DNA from: VRUE01 sp963812335
Lineage (GTDB): Bacteria > Actinomycetota > Thermoleophilia > Solirubrobacterales > 70-9
NCBI GenBank assembly: GCA_963812335.1
Contig: CAWEUU010000004.1
Span: forward strand, 695,865-759,864
Direction of reading: 5' to 3'
Length of the DNA: 64,000 nucleotides
The notes under the pieces: model-generated
Database searches by the model: none
Seen by the model: the letters and a program-made list of their open reading frames with translations, nothing else
What the model was told of the DNA's origin: nothing
Position numbers and translations under genes: made by a program
Shown here: positions 7,363 to 13,909 of the stretch, piece after piece
Layout: each line of letters opens with the position of its first letter
Position numbering within the stretch: position 1 is the stretch's first letter

Positions 7363-8775
7363 ATGACCTCCGCCCGCGACAACCTCGAACGGCTCAGTTC
7401 GACCGACGCCTCCTTCCTCACCAACGAGAGCGGCTCCAGCCACATGCACATCGGCGGCATCCTGATCTTCGAGGGGCCGCCGCCGCGCTACGTCGATCTG
7501 GTCGAGCACGTGCGGGGAAAGCTGGACCAGGTGCCGCGCTTCCGCCAGCGGCTCGTCGTGCCACCGCTGGAGGCCGGGCGCCCGCTCTGGGCCGACGACG
7601 TCAACTTCAACCTCGGCTACCACATCCGCCACACGGCGCTGCCGGACCCAGGCGGCGAGGCACAGCTGAAACGGCTCGCCGCGCGCGTCTTCTCCCAGCA
7701 GCTCGACCGCTCCAAGCCGCTCTGGGAGATGTGGCTTGTGCAGGGGCTCGAGCGCGACCGCTTCGCGCTGCTGACCAAGACGCACCACGCCGCGGTCGAC
7801 GGCATCGCCGGGGTCGACATCGGCACGGTGCTCTTCGACCTCGAGGCGAATTCCGAGCCCGCGCCGGTCGAAGACGGCTGGAAGCCGCAGCCGGCGCCGA
7901 GCACGACCGACCTGATCGCACGCGGCGCCGGCGAGCTGGCGACGGCGCCGGTGAAGCTGGCCGAGCGCGCGCTCGAGACGGTGCGCCACCCGGAGAGCAC
8001 CGCGCGGCGCGCGGTCGAGGCGCTGGAGGGGGTCGGCGAGATCGCGGGCGCCTTCGCCGATCCCGCCCCCGACGTGCCGCTCAACCAGGAGATCGGGCCC
8101 CACCGTCGCTTCACCTGGGCGCGCTCGGAGCTGGCGACCTTCAAACAGATCAAGGACACGCTCGGCGGCACGGTCAACGACGTCGTCCTGGCGGTGGTCA
8201 CCGGAGCGCTGCGCAAGTGGCTGCACGCGCGCGGCATCCGCACCGAGGGATTGGAGCTGCGCGCGCTGGTGCCGGTCTCGATCCGCACCGCCGACGAGCG
8301 CGGCGAGCTGGGCAACAAGCTGGCGGCGATGCGGGGGCCGCTGCCGGTCTACGTCGAGGACCCGGCGCGGCGGCTGCGCGTGGTCAGCGAGCAGATGGAG
8401 GGGCTGAAGCGCTCCAAACAGGCGCTCGGCGCGGAAGTGATCTCGCGATTCAACGACTTCGCTCCGCCGACGCTGTTGGCGCAGGCGGCGCGAATCAACT
8501 TCTCGACCCGTCTCTTCAACCTGATCGTGACCAACGTTCCCGGGCCGCAGATGCCGCTGTACGTGCTCGGCCGCCAGCTCGAAGAGGTCTTCCCGGTCGC
8601 ATTCCTGCCGCAGAACCATGCGATGGCGGTGGCGATCATGAGCTACAACGGACGGGTCTGCTTCGGCCTCCTGGCCGACTACGACTCGATGGAGGACGTC
8701 GAAACGATCGCCACCGGCATCGACGAGTCGCTGGTCGAGCTCGAGGAGGCCGCTGCCGCGGCCGCCGCTGTTTGA
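7363..8775 (+). CDS. Wax ester synthase/diacylglycerol acyltransferase (WS/DGAT)
   Basis: This family joins acyl-CoA to diacylglycerol or fatty alcohols at the membrane or lipid-droplet surface, making storage lipid. The 470 residues match the family. The catalytic motif HHAAVDG lies at residues 141-147. The N-terminal SSTDASFL and C-terminal NLIVTNVPGPQMPLYVLG are typical family signatures. Many actinobacteria carry several copies, some acting on mycolate-like or other acyl acceptors, so the true acceptor is open. The start at ATG 7363 is favoured by a -10 hexamer; TTG 7354 has a GGGGAG upstream and is the alternative. It diverges from ispH. Confidence 0.9.
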   Translation: MTSARDNLERLSSTDASFLTNESGSSHMHIGGILIFEGPPPRYVDLVEHVRGKLDQVPRFRQRLVVPPLEAGRPLWADDVNFNLGYHIRHTALPDPGGEAQLKRLAARVFSQQLDRSKPLWEMWLVQGLERDRFALLTKTHHAAVDGIAGVDIGTVLFDLEANSEPAPVEDGWKPQPAPSTTDLIARGAGELATAPVKLAERALETVRHPESTARRAVEALEGVGEIAGAFADPAPDVPLNQEIGPHRRFTWARSELATFKQIKDTLGGTVNDVVLAVVTGALRKWLHARGIRTEGLELRALVPVSIRTADERGELGNKLAAMRGPLPVYVEDPARRLRVVSEQMEGLKRSKQALGAEVISRFNDFAPPTLLAQAARINFSTRLFNLIVTNVPGPQMPLYVLGRQLEEVFPVAFLPQNHAMAVAIMSYNGRVCFGLLADYDSMEDVETIATGIDESLVELEEAAAAAAAV

Positions 8776-8796
8776 GGCCGGACGGGGCTCGAAAGC

Positions 8797-8802
8797 TAGG
8801 CT
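8797..8802 (+). promoter_or_regulatory. -10 hexamer TAGGCT for fxsA
   Basis: It ends 6 bases before the GTG at 8809, placing transcription start on the start codon. Confidence 0.45.
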
Positions 8803-8808
8803 GGGAAC

Positions 8809-9288
8809 GTGTTTCTGCTCATAGGCCTGTTCATCGCGGTGCCGATCCTCGAGCTCTGGGTGATCATCGAGGTCGGCGGCCTGATCGGCATCCTGCCGAC
8901 GCTGGCGCTGCTGTTCGCGATGTCGATCCTCGGCGCGACCCTGCTGCGACACGAGGGCCGCGGAGCCTGGCAGCGCTTCAACCAGGCGATCTCGCAGGGG
9001 CGCTTCCCCGGCCGCGAGGTGGCCGACGGGCTGATGATCACGATCGGCGGCGCCCTGCTGCTGACACCCGGCTTCATCACCGACGCGGTCGGCCTGCTGC
9101 TCCTCCTACCCCCCACCCGAGCAATCGCCCGGCGCCTGCTCCGAGCCTACGCCGCCCGCCGCTTCGTAGTGGTCGGCATGGGCGGGATGGCCGGAGCGCC
9201 GCCACGCGAGCCTTCCCCGAACCGCGCCTACGACTTCGAGGGGACCGCCGAGGAGATCGAGGCCGACGATCCGCAGCTGCCCCGGTAG
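8809..9288 (+). CDS. fxsA: FxsA family membrane protein
   Basis: This 159-residue inner-membrane protein begins directly with a hydrophobic segment (MFLLIGLFIAVPILELWVII). More membrane segments follow (LLFAMSILGATLL and ADGLMITIGGALLLTPGFITD). The GALLLTPGFITDxVG block is the FxsA hallmark. In E. coli FxsA relieves phage T7 exclusion by the F plasmid, but the cellular role is unknown. The charged cytoplasmic tail of about 45 residues has no motif. It is the last chromosomal gene before the integrated element. Confidence 0.85.
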   Translation: MFLLIGLFIAVPILELWVIIEVGGLIGILPTLALLFAMSILGATLLRHEGRGAWQRFNQAISQGRFPGREVADGLMITIGGALLLTPGFITDAVGLLLLLPPTRAIARRLLRAYAARRFVVVGMGGMAGAPPREPSPNRAYDFEGTAEEIEADDPQLPR

Positions 9289-9320
9289 GCAGAACGGCTA
9301 TCGCGGCCCGCAGAGATGAG

Positions 9321-9360
9321 CTAGAAGCCGAGTGCGAACTTGGCGTCCTCGGTCATCATC
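9321..9360. repeat. Distal attachment-site copy (att) of the integrated element
   Basis: These 40 bases match 11913-11952, the last 13 codons and stop of the sufT-like gene, at 39 positions. The one difference (position 9333) is a synonymous GCG/GCA change. The copy begins exactly at the stop codon and ends abruptly. This is what is expected when an element integrates into a gene's 3' end and regenerates it. Confidence 0.85.
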
Positions 9361-9411
9361 ACACGGGAGGCTGACCCAAACGCCCCTGCAAATCGACCGC
9401 TTCTAACGTTC

Positions 9412-9435
9412 GTGGGGACGGCGGTGGGGACGGCG
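9412..9435. repeat. Tandem 12-bp repeat inside the left end of the element
   Basis: Two perfect copies of GTGGGGACGGCG (9412-9423 and 9424-9435) lie 52 bases inside the left att copy. They share TGGGGA with three repeats at the other end, suggesting integrase arm-type binding sites. Confidence 0.5.
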
Positions 9436-9443
9436 ACCCCGAC

Positions 9444-9863
9444 TCAGCCCTGCTCGGGCGGCGCCGGATATCGGCCGTGCAGACGCTTGTGTGCCCGCTC
9501 GTAGACGCTGCGCGTCTGCGGGTTGCTCGGATGCCGCTCGCCGAAGGCGATCATGTACCAGGCGAGGCTCTTGTCCTCATTTTGGACGAGCTGGAACACA
9601 AAGCCGTAGGGAGCGTCTGAGGCTCCCTGTTTGCCCAGCGGGACATAGAGCTTCTGGCAACCGGGCAGACCGCTCCCGTCCTCGCTTTCCACCCGGCAGC
9701 GCTTCCAATCGAGCTTCGCGGCGCCTGCATCGATTTCCTTTCGGGCCTTCTGTGCTTGAACGCGCGCGGAGGAAGAAGGCTTGTAGCGCTCCACCTCCTC
9801 CTGCCACTCCTCCGCGCCGAACTTGATCGACGCCGACGGCACCTTTCGCTCGCTGCGGGCCAC
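9444..9863 (-). CDS. Unknown element protein, possible RelE/ParE-like toxin
   Basis: From the GTG at 9863 this encodes 139 residues; upstream in-frame starts would overlap the preceding small gene. The N-terminal half is charged (FGAEEWQEEVERY). The C-terminal half is beta-rich, with LPGCQKLYVPLG, YGFVFQLVQNED and LAWYMIAFGERHP, then SVYERAHKRLHGRYP. The order strand-strand-strand ending in an aromatic or basic FGERHP recalls the last strands of RelE/ParE toxins. The gene order after a 72-residue partner fits an antitoxin-toxin pair. This is a weak, structure-by-eye argument without a catalytic motif. It lies next to the left att site. Confidence 0.45.
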   Translation of the reverse strand: MARSERKVPSASIKFGAEEWQEEVERYKPSSSARVQAQKARKEIDAGAAKLDWKRCRVESEDGSGLPGCQKLYVPLGKQGASDAPYGFVFQLVQNEDKSLAWYMIAFGERHPSNPQTRSVYERAHKRLHGRYPAPPEQG

Positions 9864-9918
9864 GCGGGCACGATAAGCGCTAGCGGGGAATGAAACCGCA
9901 ACCCGACGCTGCCGGGGC

Positions 9919-10137
9919 TTATCCCTCGTCGTCGTAAGGGACGTCAGCCGACAGGCGCTCGAAGTCCTCCGCGGAGGCGGGTTTGGTGCCCCGCTTGGCG
10001 TGAAGCTCCGCCATCGGCGTGATCGGCGGCTCAAGGGTGACGCCGCCTTGCCGATCCGGAACCACCTCATAGCGGCGACCGTCGACCTCCACGAACTCTC
10101 CAACCTTGAGATCGAGCTTCTTCACAGCGGTTGCCAT
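9919..10137 (-). CDS. Small element protein, possible antitoxin
   Basis: The 72-residue product starts at ATG 10137 and has two parts. A basic-to-beta N-terminus (KKLDLKVGEFVEVDGRRYEVV) resembles a SpoVT/AbrB-like or RHH-type DNA-binding hairpin. An acidic C-terminal tail (SAEDFERLSADVPYDDEG) is like antitoxin neutralising tails. It precedes the 139-residue gene by 55 bases on the same strand. No known family was recognised with certainty. It diverges from the small plus-strand genes at 10271. Confidence 0.5.
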   Translation of the reverse strand: MATAVKKLDLKVGEFVEVDGRRYEVVPDRQGGVTLEPPITPMAELHAKRGTKPASAEDFERLSADVPYDDEG

Positions 10138-10270
10138 AGGCAAATGGTAGCTGGGACGCCCGGCGCCTTGGGAAGCCGCGGCTTCTCGAGGGCCGAGGCA
10201 CCCAGGCGGTCCTTGTGGCCTGCCCCGCAGGGAGCCCGTGATTTCTGCGGCGGTCCGTACCATGAGGTGC

Positions 10271-10468
10271 ATGGCCTACCCGGCCAACCACGCCCGTCCC
10301 GAAGAAGAACGACGCCGGCAGGCCGCGGAGCGTATGCGCGGCCTATTCGCGAACCTGGCACCACGCCGAAATCTCTCTGACGAGTTGATCGCAGGGCGGC
10401 GCGTCGAAGCGCGGGCCGAAGACCGAGAGGCCACCGAAGAAGCGCGGCGGCTGCGTGGGAAGCGCTGA
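10271..10468 (+). CDS. Small charged helical protein, antitoxin-like
   Basis: A 65-residue, strongly charged and probably all-helical protein (EEERRRQAAERMRGLF, then NLSDELIAGRRVEARAED). The SDELIAxRRxEA block resembles the C-terminal part of VapB-type antitoxins, but no DNA-binding N-terminus is visible. Starts at 10262 or 10271 are possible. Its last 14 bases overlap the next gene, so the two form a unit. The 133 bases before it hold a perfect 14-bp palindrome at 10172-10185 and no clear promoter. Confidence 0.45.
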   Translation: MAYPANHARPEEERRRQAAERMRGLFANLAPRRNLSDELIAGRRVEARAEDREATEEARRLRGKR

Positions 10469-10751
10469 ACCGCCCGATACCTTTGGGAGAGAGCAAGCGA
10501 TACGGCCGGACGAGATCAAGCACTTCCTGGTCAGCTACGACCTAGCCACCGACAAGACGGAGGTTGAGTCCTTCGGCACGGATTACGACGCTGCTCAGGC
10601 GGCCTACGCGGAGGCGGAGCGGGCAAATTCCGACGACGAAAAGCTCGACATCGTCCTGCTGAGCGCCGACTCGCTGGAGACGATCAAGCAGACTCATTCG
10701 AGCTACTTCAACGGCAGCAGTCAGCTCCTTGAGGAGCTTCTTCTCGGCTAG
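10455..10751 (+). CDS. Small conserved-looking element protein of unknown function
   Basis: Ninety-eight residues from GTG 10455. The core HFLVSYDLATDKTEVESFG, then DAAQAAYAEAERAN and LDIVLLSADSLETIKQTHSSYF, reads as alternating strands and helices and looks like a compact, well-formed domain. I recall similar small proteins in actinobacterial accessory DNA but cannot name a family. It overlaps the upstream gene by 14 bases. Its stop falls exactly where the surviving recombinase frame begins, so a deletion seems to have brought the two together. Confidence 0.55.
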   Translation: MGSAEPPDTFGREQAIRPDEIKHFLVSYDLATDKTEVESFGTDYDAAQAAYAEAERANSDDEKLDIVLLSADSLETIKQTHSSYFNGSSQLLEELLLG

Positions 10752-11464
10752 CCGGCCAGGAACATCGTCGCGGCGCTGCGCGCGTTGATCGGCTTCGCGG
10801 AATTGCGCGGATGGGTCCACGTCAATCCTTGCAGCGGGCTTCGGCTTCCGGCGGGACAGAAGGCGCGGGACCGAATCGCCTCGCCCGCCGAAGCAGAGGA
10901 ACTGATCGCCGCGATGCGCCCCAAGGACAGGGCCGCGCTTGGCCTTGCCGTTTACGCCGGTCTGCGACTCGGTGAGCTGCTGGCGCTCGACGTTGCCGCC
11001 GTCGATCTCGACGGTGGCTGGATTCACGTCCACCGGAGCTGGGATCGCGGGACGAAGCAGTTCATCCCGACGAAGTCCCGCAAGCCGCGCAGCGTGCCGA
11101 TCATCGACAAGCTCGCCGTGCTCCTGGCCGACCATTTCGTCCTGCTCGACCACCCGAGCGACGGGCTGCTCTTCCCGAGCGCCAACAACCCCGAAGTGGC
11201 CGACCGATCCCGGCATCCTGCGCCGTCGCACTCACGAGGCGCTGGAAGAAGGCCGGCCTCAAGCCGCTCGGCTTCCACGAGGGCCGCCACACCTTCGCCA
11301 GCATCGGGATCGCCGCCGGGCTGAACGCCAAGACTCTGAGCACCTACCTCGGCCACGCGACGATCACGATCACGCTCGACCGCTACGGCCACCTGATGCC
11401 CGGCAGCGAGGTCGAAGCGCGAGCACTGCTAGACACATATCTGGCAGAAGACCAAGCGTCTTAG
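10749..11464 (+). pseudogene. Tyrosine recombinase (integrase) remnant: N-terminus lost, frameshift inside
   Basis: The frame from the TAG at 10749 encodes the end of the core-binding domain (RNIVAALRALIGFAELRGWVHVNP), then the catalytic domain. Visible catalytic elements are the first Arg in GLRLGE and a Lys/Arg block TKSRKPRSVPI. After a shift of frame near 11200-11210 come HEGRHT (H-x-x-R), GHAT (His) and LDRYGHLMPG with the tyrosine nucleophile. The missing N-terminus (about 120 or more residues) and the frameshift make it unlikely to work. TTG 10785 would be the first usable start. Its stop overlaps that of the convergent gene at 11461. It points toward the sufT-side att site, as expected for the integrase of this element. 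Confidence 0.85.
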
Positions 11465-11787
11465 CTCGGGAAGTCGTCGGGGTGCAGCAACACCTCGATG
11501 CAAAAAGCCAGGCAGAGAGAGATTCCGTTGTGGGTAATGCCGAACTTGCGATCGGCACTGACCCCAAGGAGTTCTTGAAACGCTGCCACGATCGTGCCCC
11601 GCTCCTGAGCCTCGTAGAGCGAAAGGTCTAGGAAGCAGGGCTCCTTTGCGTAGCGATCCTCAAGCCAGCCGAACAGAGAGCCGTCTTCGATCTTCTCCTG
11701 AACTTCCTCGATGGGCAACGTCTCCCCTTGGTCGAGCAGCATGTTGAACTGGAAGGCGAGGAACGTGTCATCTCGGAAGTACGGCAT
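11461..11787 (-). CDS. Unknown element protein
   Basis: A 108-residue protein, mostly helical and acidic, with ETLPIEEVQEKIEDGSLFGWLEDRYA, then a segment with one pair of cysteines (LCLAFCIEVLLHPDD). No signal peptide or known motif is visible. It converges on the recombinase remnant with overlapping stops (TAG 11462-11464 on plus, TAA 11461-11463 on minus). It is the last gene before the right att site. Its codon use is more mixed than in chromosomal neighbours, consistent with transfer. The function is unknown; an immunity or accessory role is only a guess. Confidence 0.55.
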   Translation of the reverse strand: MPYFRDDTFLAFQFNMLLDQGETLPIEEVQEKIEDGSLFGWLEDRYAKEPCFLDLSLYEAQERGTIVAAFQELLGVSADRKFGITHNGISLCLAFCIEVLLHPDDFPS

Positions 11788-11839
11788 GCGTTGGCATTTC
11801 GACCATGGGTCATCGATCTGCGATTCGAAATGACTCCCG

Positions 11840-11870
11840 TGGGGATGCTCTTGGGGATGATATGGGGATG
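11840..11870. repeat. Three TGGGGATG repeats inside the right end of the element
   Basis: TGGGGATG occurs at 11840-11847, 11852-11859 and 11863-11870 with 12- and 11-base spacing. C-rich inverted relatives (GACCCCC, TGACCCCC, TGACCCC) follow up to about 11902. Spacing near one helical turn and a position next to the att core fit recombinase arm sites. Confidence 0.5.
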
Positions 11871-11912
11871 AAATAGACCCCCATTGACCCCCTATGACCC
11901 CGCAATCCCTGC

Positions 11913-11952
11913 CTAGAAGCCGAGCGCGAACTTGGCGTCCTCGGTCATCATC
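11913..11952. repeat. Attachment-site copy (att) within the 3' end of the sufT-like gene
   Basis: Partner of the repeat at 9321-9360 (39 of 40 identical). It encodes the last residues EDAKFALGF and the stop of the intact gene. Confidence 0.85.
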
Positions 11953-12230
11953 TCCGGTGACCAGGGGGGGTCGAAGATCATCTTCGGGTGGACGGCGCTG
12001 ACGCCGGGGAGGTCGCCGACGAACTCCTTCATCTGTTCTGAGACCTGGGGCCCGATCGGGCAGGCCGGGGTCGTCAGGGTGAAGGTCACGTAAACGTCCT
12101 CTTTCTCGATGTCGACGTCGTAGACGAGGCCGAGCGAGACGAAGTCGAGCCCCAGCTCGGGGTCGATCACCTCTTCCAGCGCCTCGAACACGTCTTCTTC
12201 GGTCAGGACTTCGGTCTGGTTCTCAGGCAT
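11913..12230 (-). CDS. sufT: MIP18/DUF59 family Fe-S assembly protein (SufT-like)
   Basis: The 105-residue protein is a single MIP18-type domain: EEDVFEALEEVIDPELGLDFVSLGLVY, a beta-hairpin (DVYVTFTLT), TPACPIGPQ with the conserved cysteine, then the family's usual C-terminus with FDPPWSPEMM. Members assist maturation of Fe-S proteins or act as PaaD-type factors. With sufB/sufD in the same window a SufT role is likely, though the gene is not in that operon. Its last 40 bases are the attachment site of the integrated element, and the reading frame stays intact. TAGCCT (12237-12242) ends 6 bases before the ATG, giving a leaderless promoter. Confidence 0.88.
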   Translation of the reverse strand: MPENQTEVLTEEDVFEALEEVIDPELGLDFVSLGLVYDVDIEKEDVYVTFTLTTPACPIGPQVSEQMKEFVGDLPGVSAVHPKMIFDPPWSPEMMTEDAKFALGF

Positions 12231-12236
12231 GCCTAC

Positions 12237-12242
12237 AGGCTA
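12237..12242 (-). promoter_or_regulatory. -10 hexamer TAGCCT for the sufT-like gene
   Basis: On the minus strand it ends 6 bases before the ATG at 12230. Confidence 0.4.
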
Positions 12243-12276
12243 GCGACGCAGGGCGGCGACCTCCCCTGCCGTCGAT

Positions 12277-12282
12277 TAGGGT
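12277..12282 (+). promoter_or_regulatory. -10 hexamer TAGGGT, leaderless start at 12291
   Basis: It ends 8 bases before the GTG at 12291; no Shine-Dalgarno sequence lies between. Confidence 0.4.
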
Positions 12283-12290
12283 GCGCGGCT

Positions 12291-12686
12291 GTGAGTGAGG
12301 AATCTGGCCAGGCGCTGCGGCGATCGATCGGGATCGTCTTCTCCGACGGCGGGCTGCTGGCGCTGAGCGCGGTGCGACCCGCGGGGGCCGGCGAGCACGG
12401 AGACGAGCAGGTGACCACGATCATCTGCGATCCGGACGGCGCCCCGGTCGAGGTCGCGGAGACCCTGCTCTCGACCGAGTACGGGTCCGACGGCGTACAA
12501 CGGCGGGCAACGCTGGAGCTGTGGACCGACGGCGAAGACGGCCAGCCGCTGCGCGGCGCCGGCACGCTGGTCAGCGCCGCCAGGGTCGAGCGCGCGGGGC
12601 TGGACTCGCAGATCGCCTTCTTCCGCTGGTCGGTCGAGGGACGTGAGGGGCTCGGTCACTACGAGTTGGTCCGCGGCGATGGCTGA
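12291..12686 (+). CDS. Conserved-looking protein of unknown function
   Basis: This 131-residue protein starts at GTG 12291. It looks like a small beta-sandwich or beta-barrel (SIGIVFSDGGLLALSAVRP, then TTIICDPDG, ATLELWTDGED and IAFFRWSVEGREGLGHYELV). No signal peptide, membrane segment or known motif is visible. Its end overlaps the HAD phosphatase gene by 8 bases, so the two are co-translated. A lipid-binding or substrate-preparing role for the phosphatase can only be guessed. Confidence 0.65.
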   Translation: MSEESGQALRRSIGIVFSDGGLLALSAVRPAGAGEHGDEQVTTIICDPDGAPVEVAETLLSTEYGSDGVQRRATLELWTDGEDGQPLRGAGTLVSAARVERAGLDSQIAFFRWSVEGREGLGHYELVRGDG

Positions 12687-13326
12687 GGGGGACAGGGGGA
12701 TCGAGGTGGTGATCTCCGACTTCGGCGGCGTGCTGACGACGCCGCTGGTGCAGTCGTTCATGGCCTTCCAGGACCGCACCGGGATTACCGCCGAGGCCCT
12801 CGGCAAGGGGATGCAGGCGGCGACCGAGGCCAACGGCGACAACCCCCTGTTCGAAATGGAGCGCGGCGAAATCACCGAGGTCGCCTTTCTCGATCTGCTC
12901 ACCGAGCACCTCCAACCGCTGCTCGGCCACCCGCCGGAGATGCACAGCTTCAAAGAGATCTACTTCGAGGCGCTCGAGCCGAACCCGCCGATGATCGAGC
13001 TGATGCGCGAGCTCAAACACGCGGGCCACCGGATGGCGATGCTGACCAACAACGTGCAGGAGTGGGAGCCGCTCTGGCGCTCGATGCTGCCGGTCGACGA
13101 GATCTTCGAGACCGTCGTCGACTCCGGCTTCGTCGGCTGCCGCAAGCCGGAATCGAAGATCTACAAGATCGCCCTCGACCGCATCGGCCTGCCGGCGGAG
13201 TCATGCCTATTCGTCGATGACGTACAGGTCAACTGCGAAGGCGCCGAGAAGGCCGGCATGACCGCAGTCCACTTCCGCGACAACGAGCAGGCGATCGCCG
13301 AGATCCGCAAAGCCCTCGACAGCTAG
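12679..13326 (+). CDS. HAD-superfamily phosphatase (HAD-IA, epoxide-hydrolase N-domain type)
   Basis: The four HAD motifs are visible in 215 residues: motif I DFGGVLT, motif II MLTNN, motif III CRKPESKIY with the lysine, motif IV FVDDVQVNCEGA. In motif I the usual second aspartate is replaced by Gly (DFGG instead of DxD), as in the phosphatase-like domain of mammalian soluble epoxide hydrolase and its bacterial relatives. A dephosphorylation or dehalogenase-like reaction is expected, with unknown substrate. It is cytosolic. The ATG at 12679 overlaps the preceding gene by 8 bases. The stop shares CTAG with the convergent gene. Confidence 0.85.
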   Translation: MAEGDRGIEVVISDFGGVLTTPLVQSFMAFQDRTGITAEALGKGMQAATEANGDNPLFEMERGEITEVAFLDLLTEHLQPLLGHPPEMHSFKEIYFEALEPNPPMIELMRELKHAGHRMAMLTNNVQEWEPLWRSMLPVDEIFETVVDSGFVGCRKPESKIYKIALDRIGLPAESCLFVDDVQVNCEGAEKAGMTAVHFRDNEQAIAEIRKALDS

Positions 13327-13778
13327 TTGTCCGAGCCCGCCCTGTCCCAGACGTAGAGCTCTACGGCCTCTACCGCGAGCTCCATCAGGCGGGGCTGGGA
13401 GAGCAGGCCGAGGACGAGCTCGAGGGCGTCGTCTTCGGTGACGCCGGCGTCGACGGCCTCCTCGCCGCGGAAGCCGGCGGCGAGCTTGAGCGCCTCGCGG
13501 CGGTTCTCGCCGAGCGAGCCGAAGGCGCCCATCAGAAAGTCGCGGTTGGGCACCGGCCGGCCGAGCTCGAGCGAGCCGTGCCAGGCGGCGAGCATCGAGA
13601 GGTCGTCCTCATCGAGCGCGGAGAGCGCTTTCGCGTAGTGGACCTCGAGCTCGTCGTCGGGGATCTCGTCGACCCAGGAGCGGACCGCCTCACCGAGCAG
13701 TTGGCGACGGGCCTCGCGGCCGATCGAGTCGGAGATCGCACGGATGGCGTCGGCTGGGTCTACGAAGCAGAGCGACAT
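13323..13778 (-). CDS. Helical protein of unknown function
   Basis: A 151-residue, probably all-alpha, acidic cytosolic protein (ADAIRAISDSIGREARRQLL, DELEVHYAKALSALDEDDL and ALELVLGLLSQPRLMELAVEAVELY). No known motif is visible. It shares a palindromic CTAG stop with the convergent HAD gene. A hexamer TAGATT (13790-13795 on the minus strand) ends 11 bases before the ATG, so the leader would be about 5 bases. The coding statistics are like those of its neighbours. Confidence 0.6.
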   Translation of the reverse strand: MSLCFVDPADAIRAISDSIGREARRQLLGEAVRSWVDEIPDDELEVHYAKALSALDEDDLSMLAAWHGSLELGRPVPNRDFLMGAFGSLGENRREALKLAAGFRGEEAVDAGVTEDDALELVLGLLSQPRLMELAVEAVELYVWDRAGSDN

Positions 13779-13855
13779 TTGCTGCGCTCAATCTAGAGAG
13801 GCCGGAAGACGGCAAATCCGGCGCCGGAATCACCCCATTTGCGGCTTCCCGAGAA

Positions 13856-13880
13856 GGCGTGCTGCCGCAGCGAGCACGCC
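13856..13880. promoter_or_regulatory. Perfect 8-bp inverted repeat upstream of addB
   Basis: GGCGTGCT (13856-13863) and AGCACGCC (13873-13880) flank 9 bases, just before the likely -10 TATGCT (13892-13897) of the repair operon. It could be an operator at the -35 region; no regulator is known to me. Confidence 0.35.
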
Positions 13881-13909
13881 GGGGGCGGTCCTATGCTGGC
13901 TCGTTCGCC

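Larger units (their letters stand above)
9321..11952. mobile_element. Small integrated element in the 3' end of the sufT-like gene
   Basis: The 2.6-kb stretch between the two 40-bp direct repeats holds a tyrosine recombinase remnant, four unrecognised or TA-like small genes and one unrecognised convergent gene. It also has TGGGGA-type short repeats just inside both ends, like integrase arm sites. The genes read as less GC-rich and more mixed in codon use than their neighbours. With the recombinase N-terminus missing and a frameshift, the element looks immobile on its own. It could be a relic of a larger island or a satellite mobilised in trans. Confidence 0.8.
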
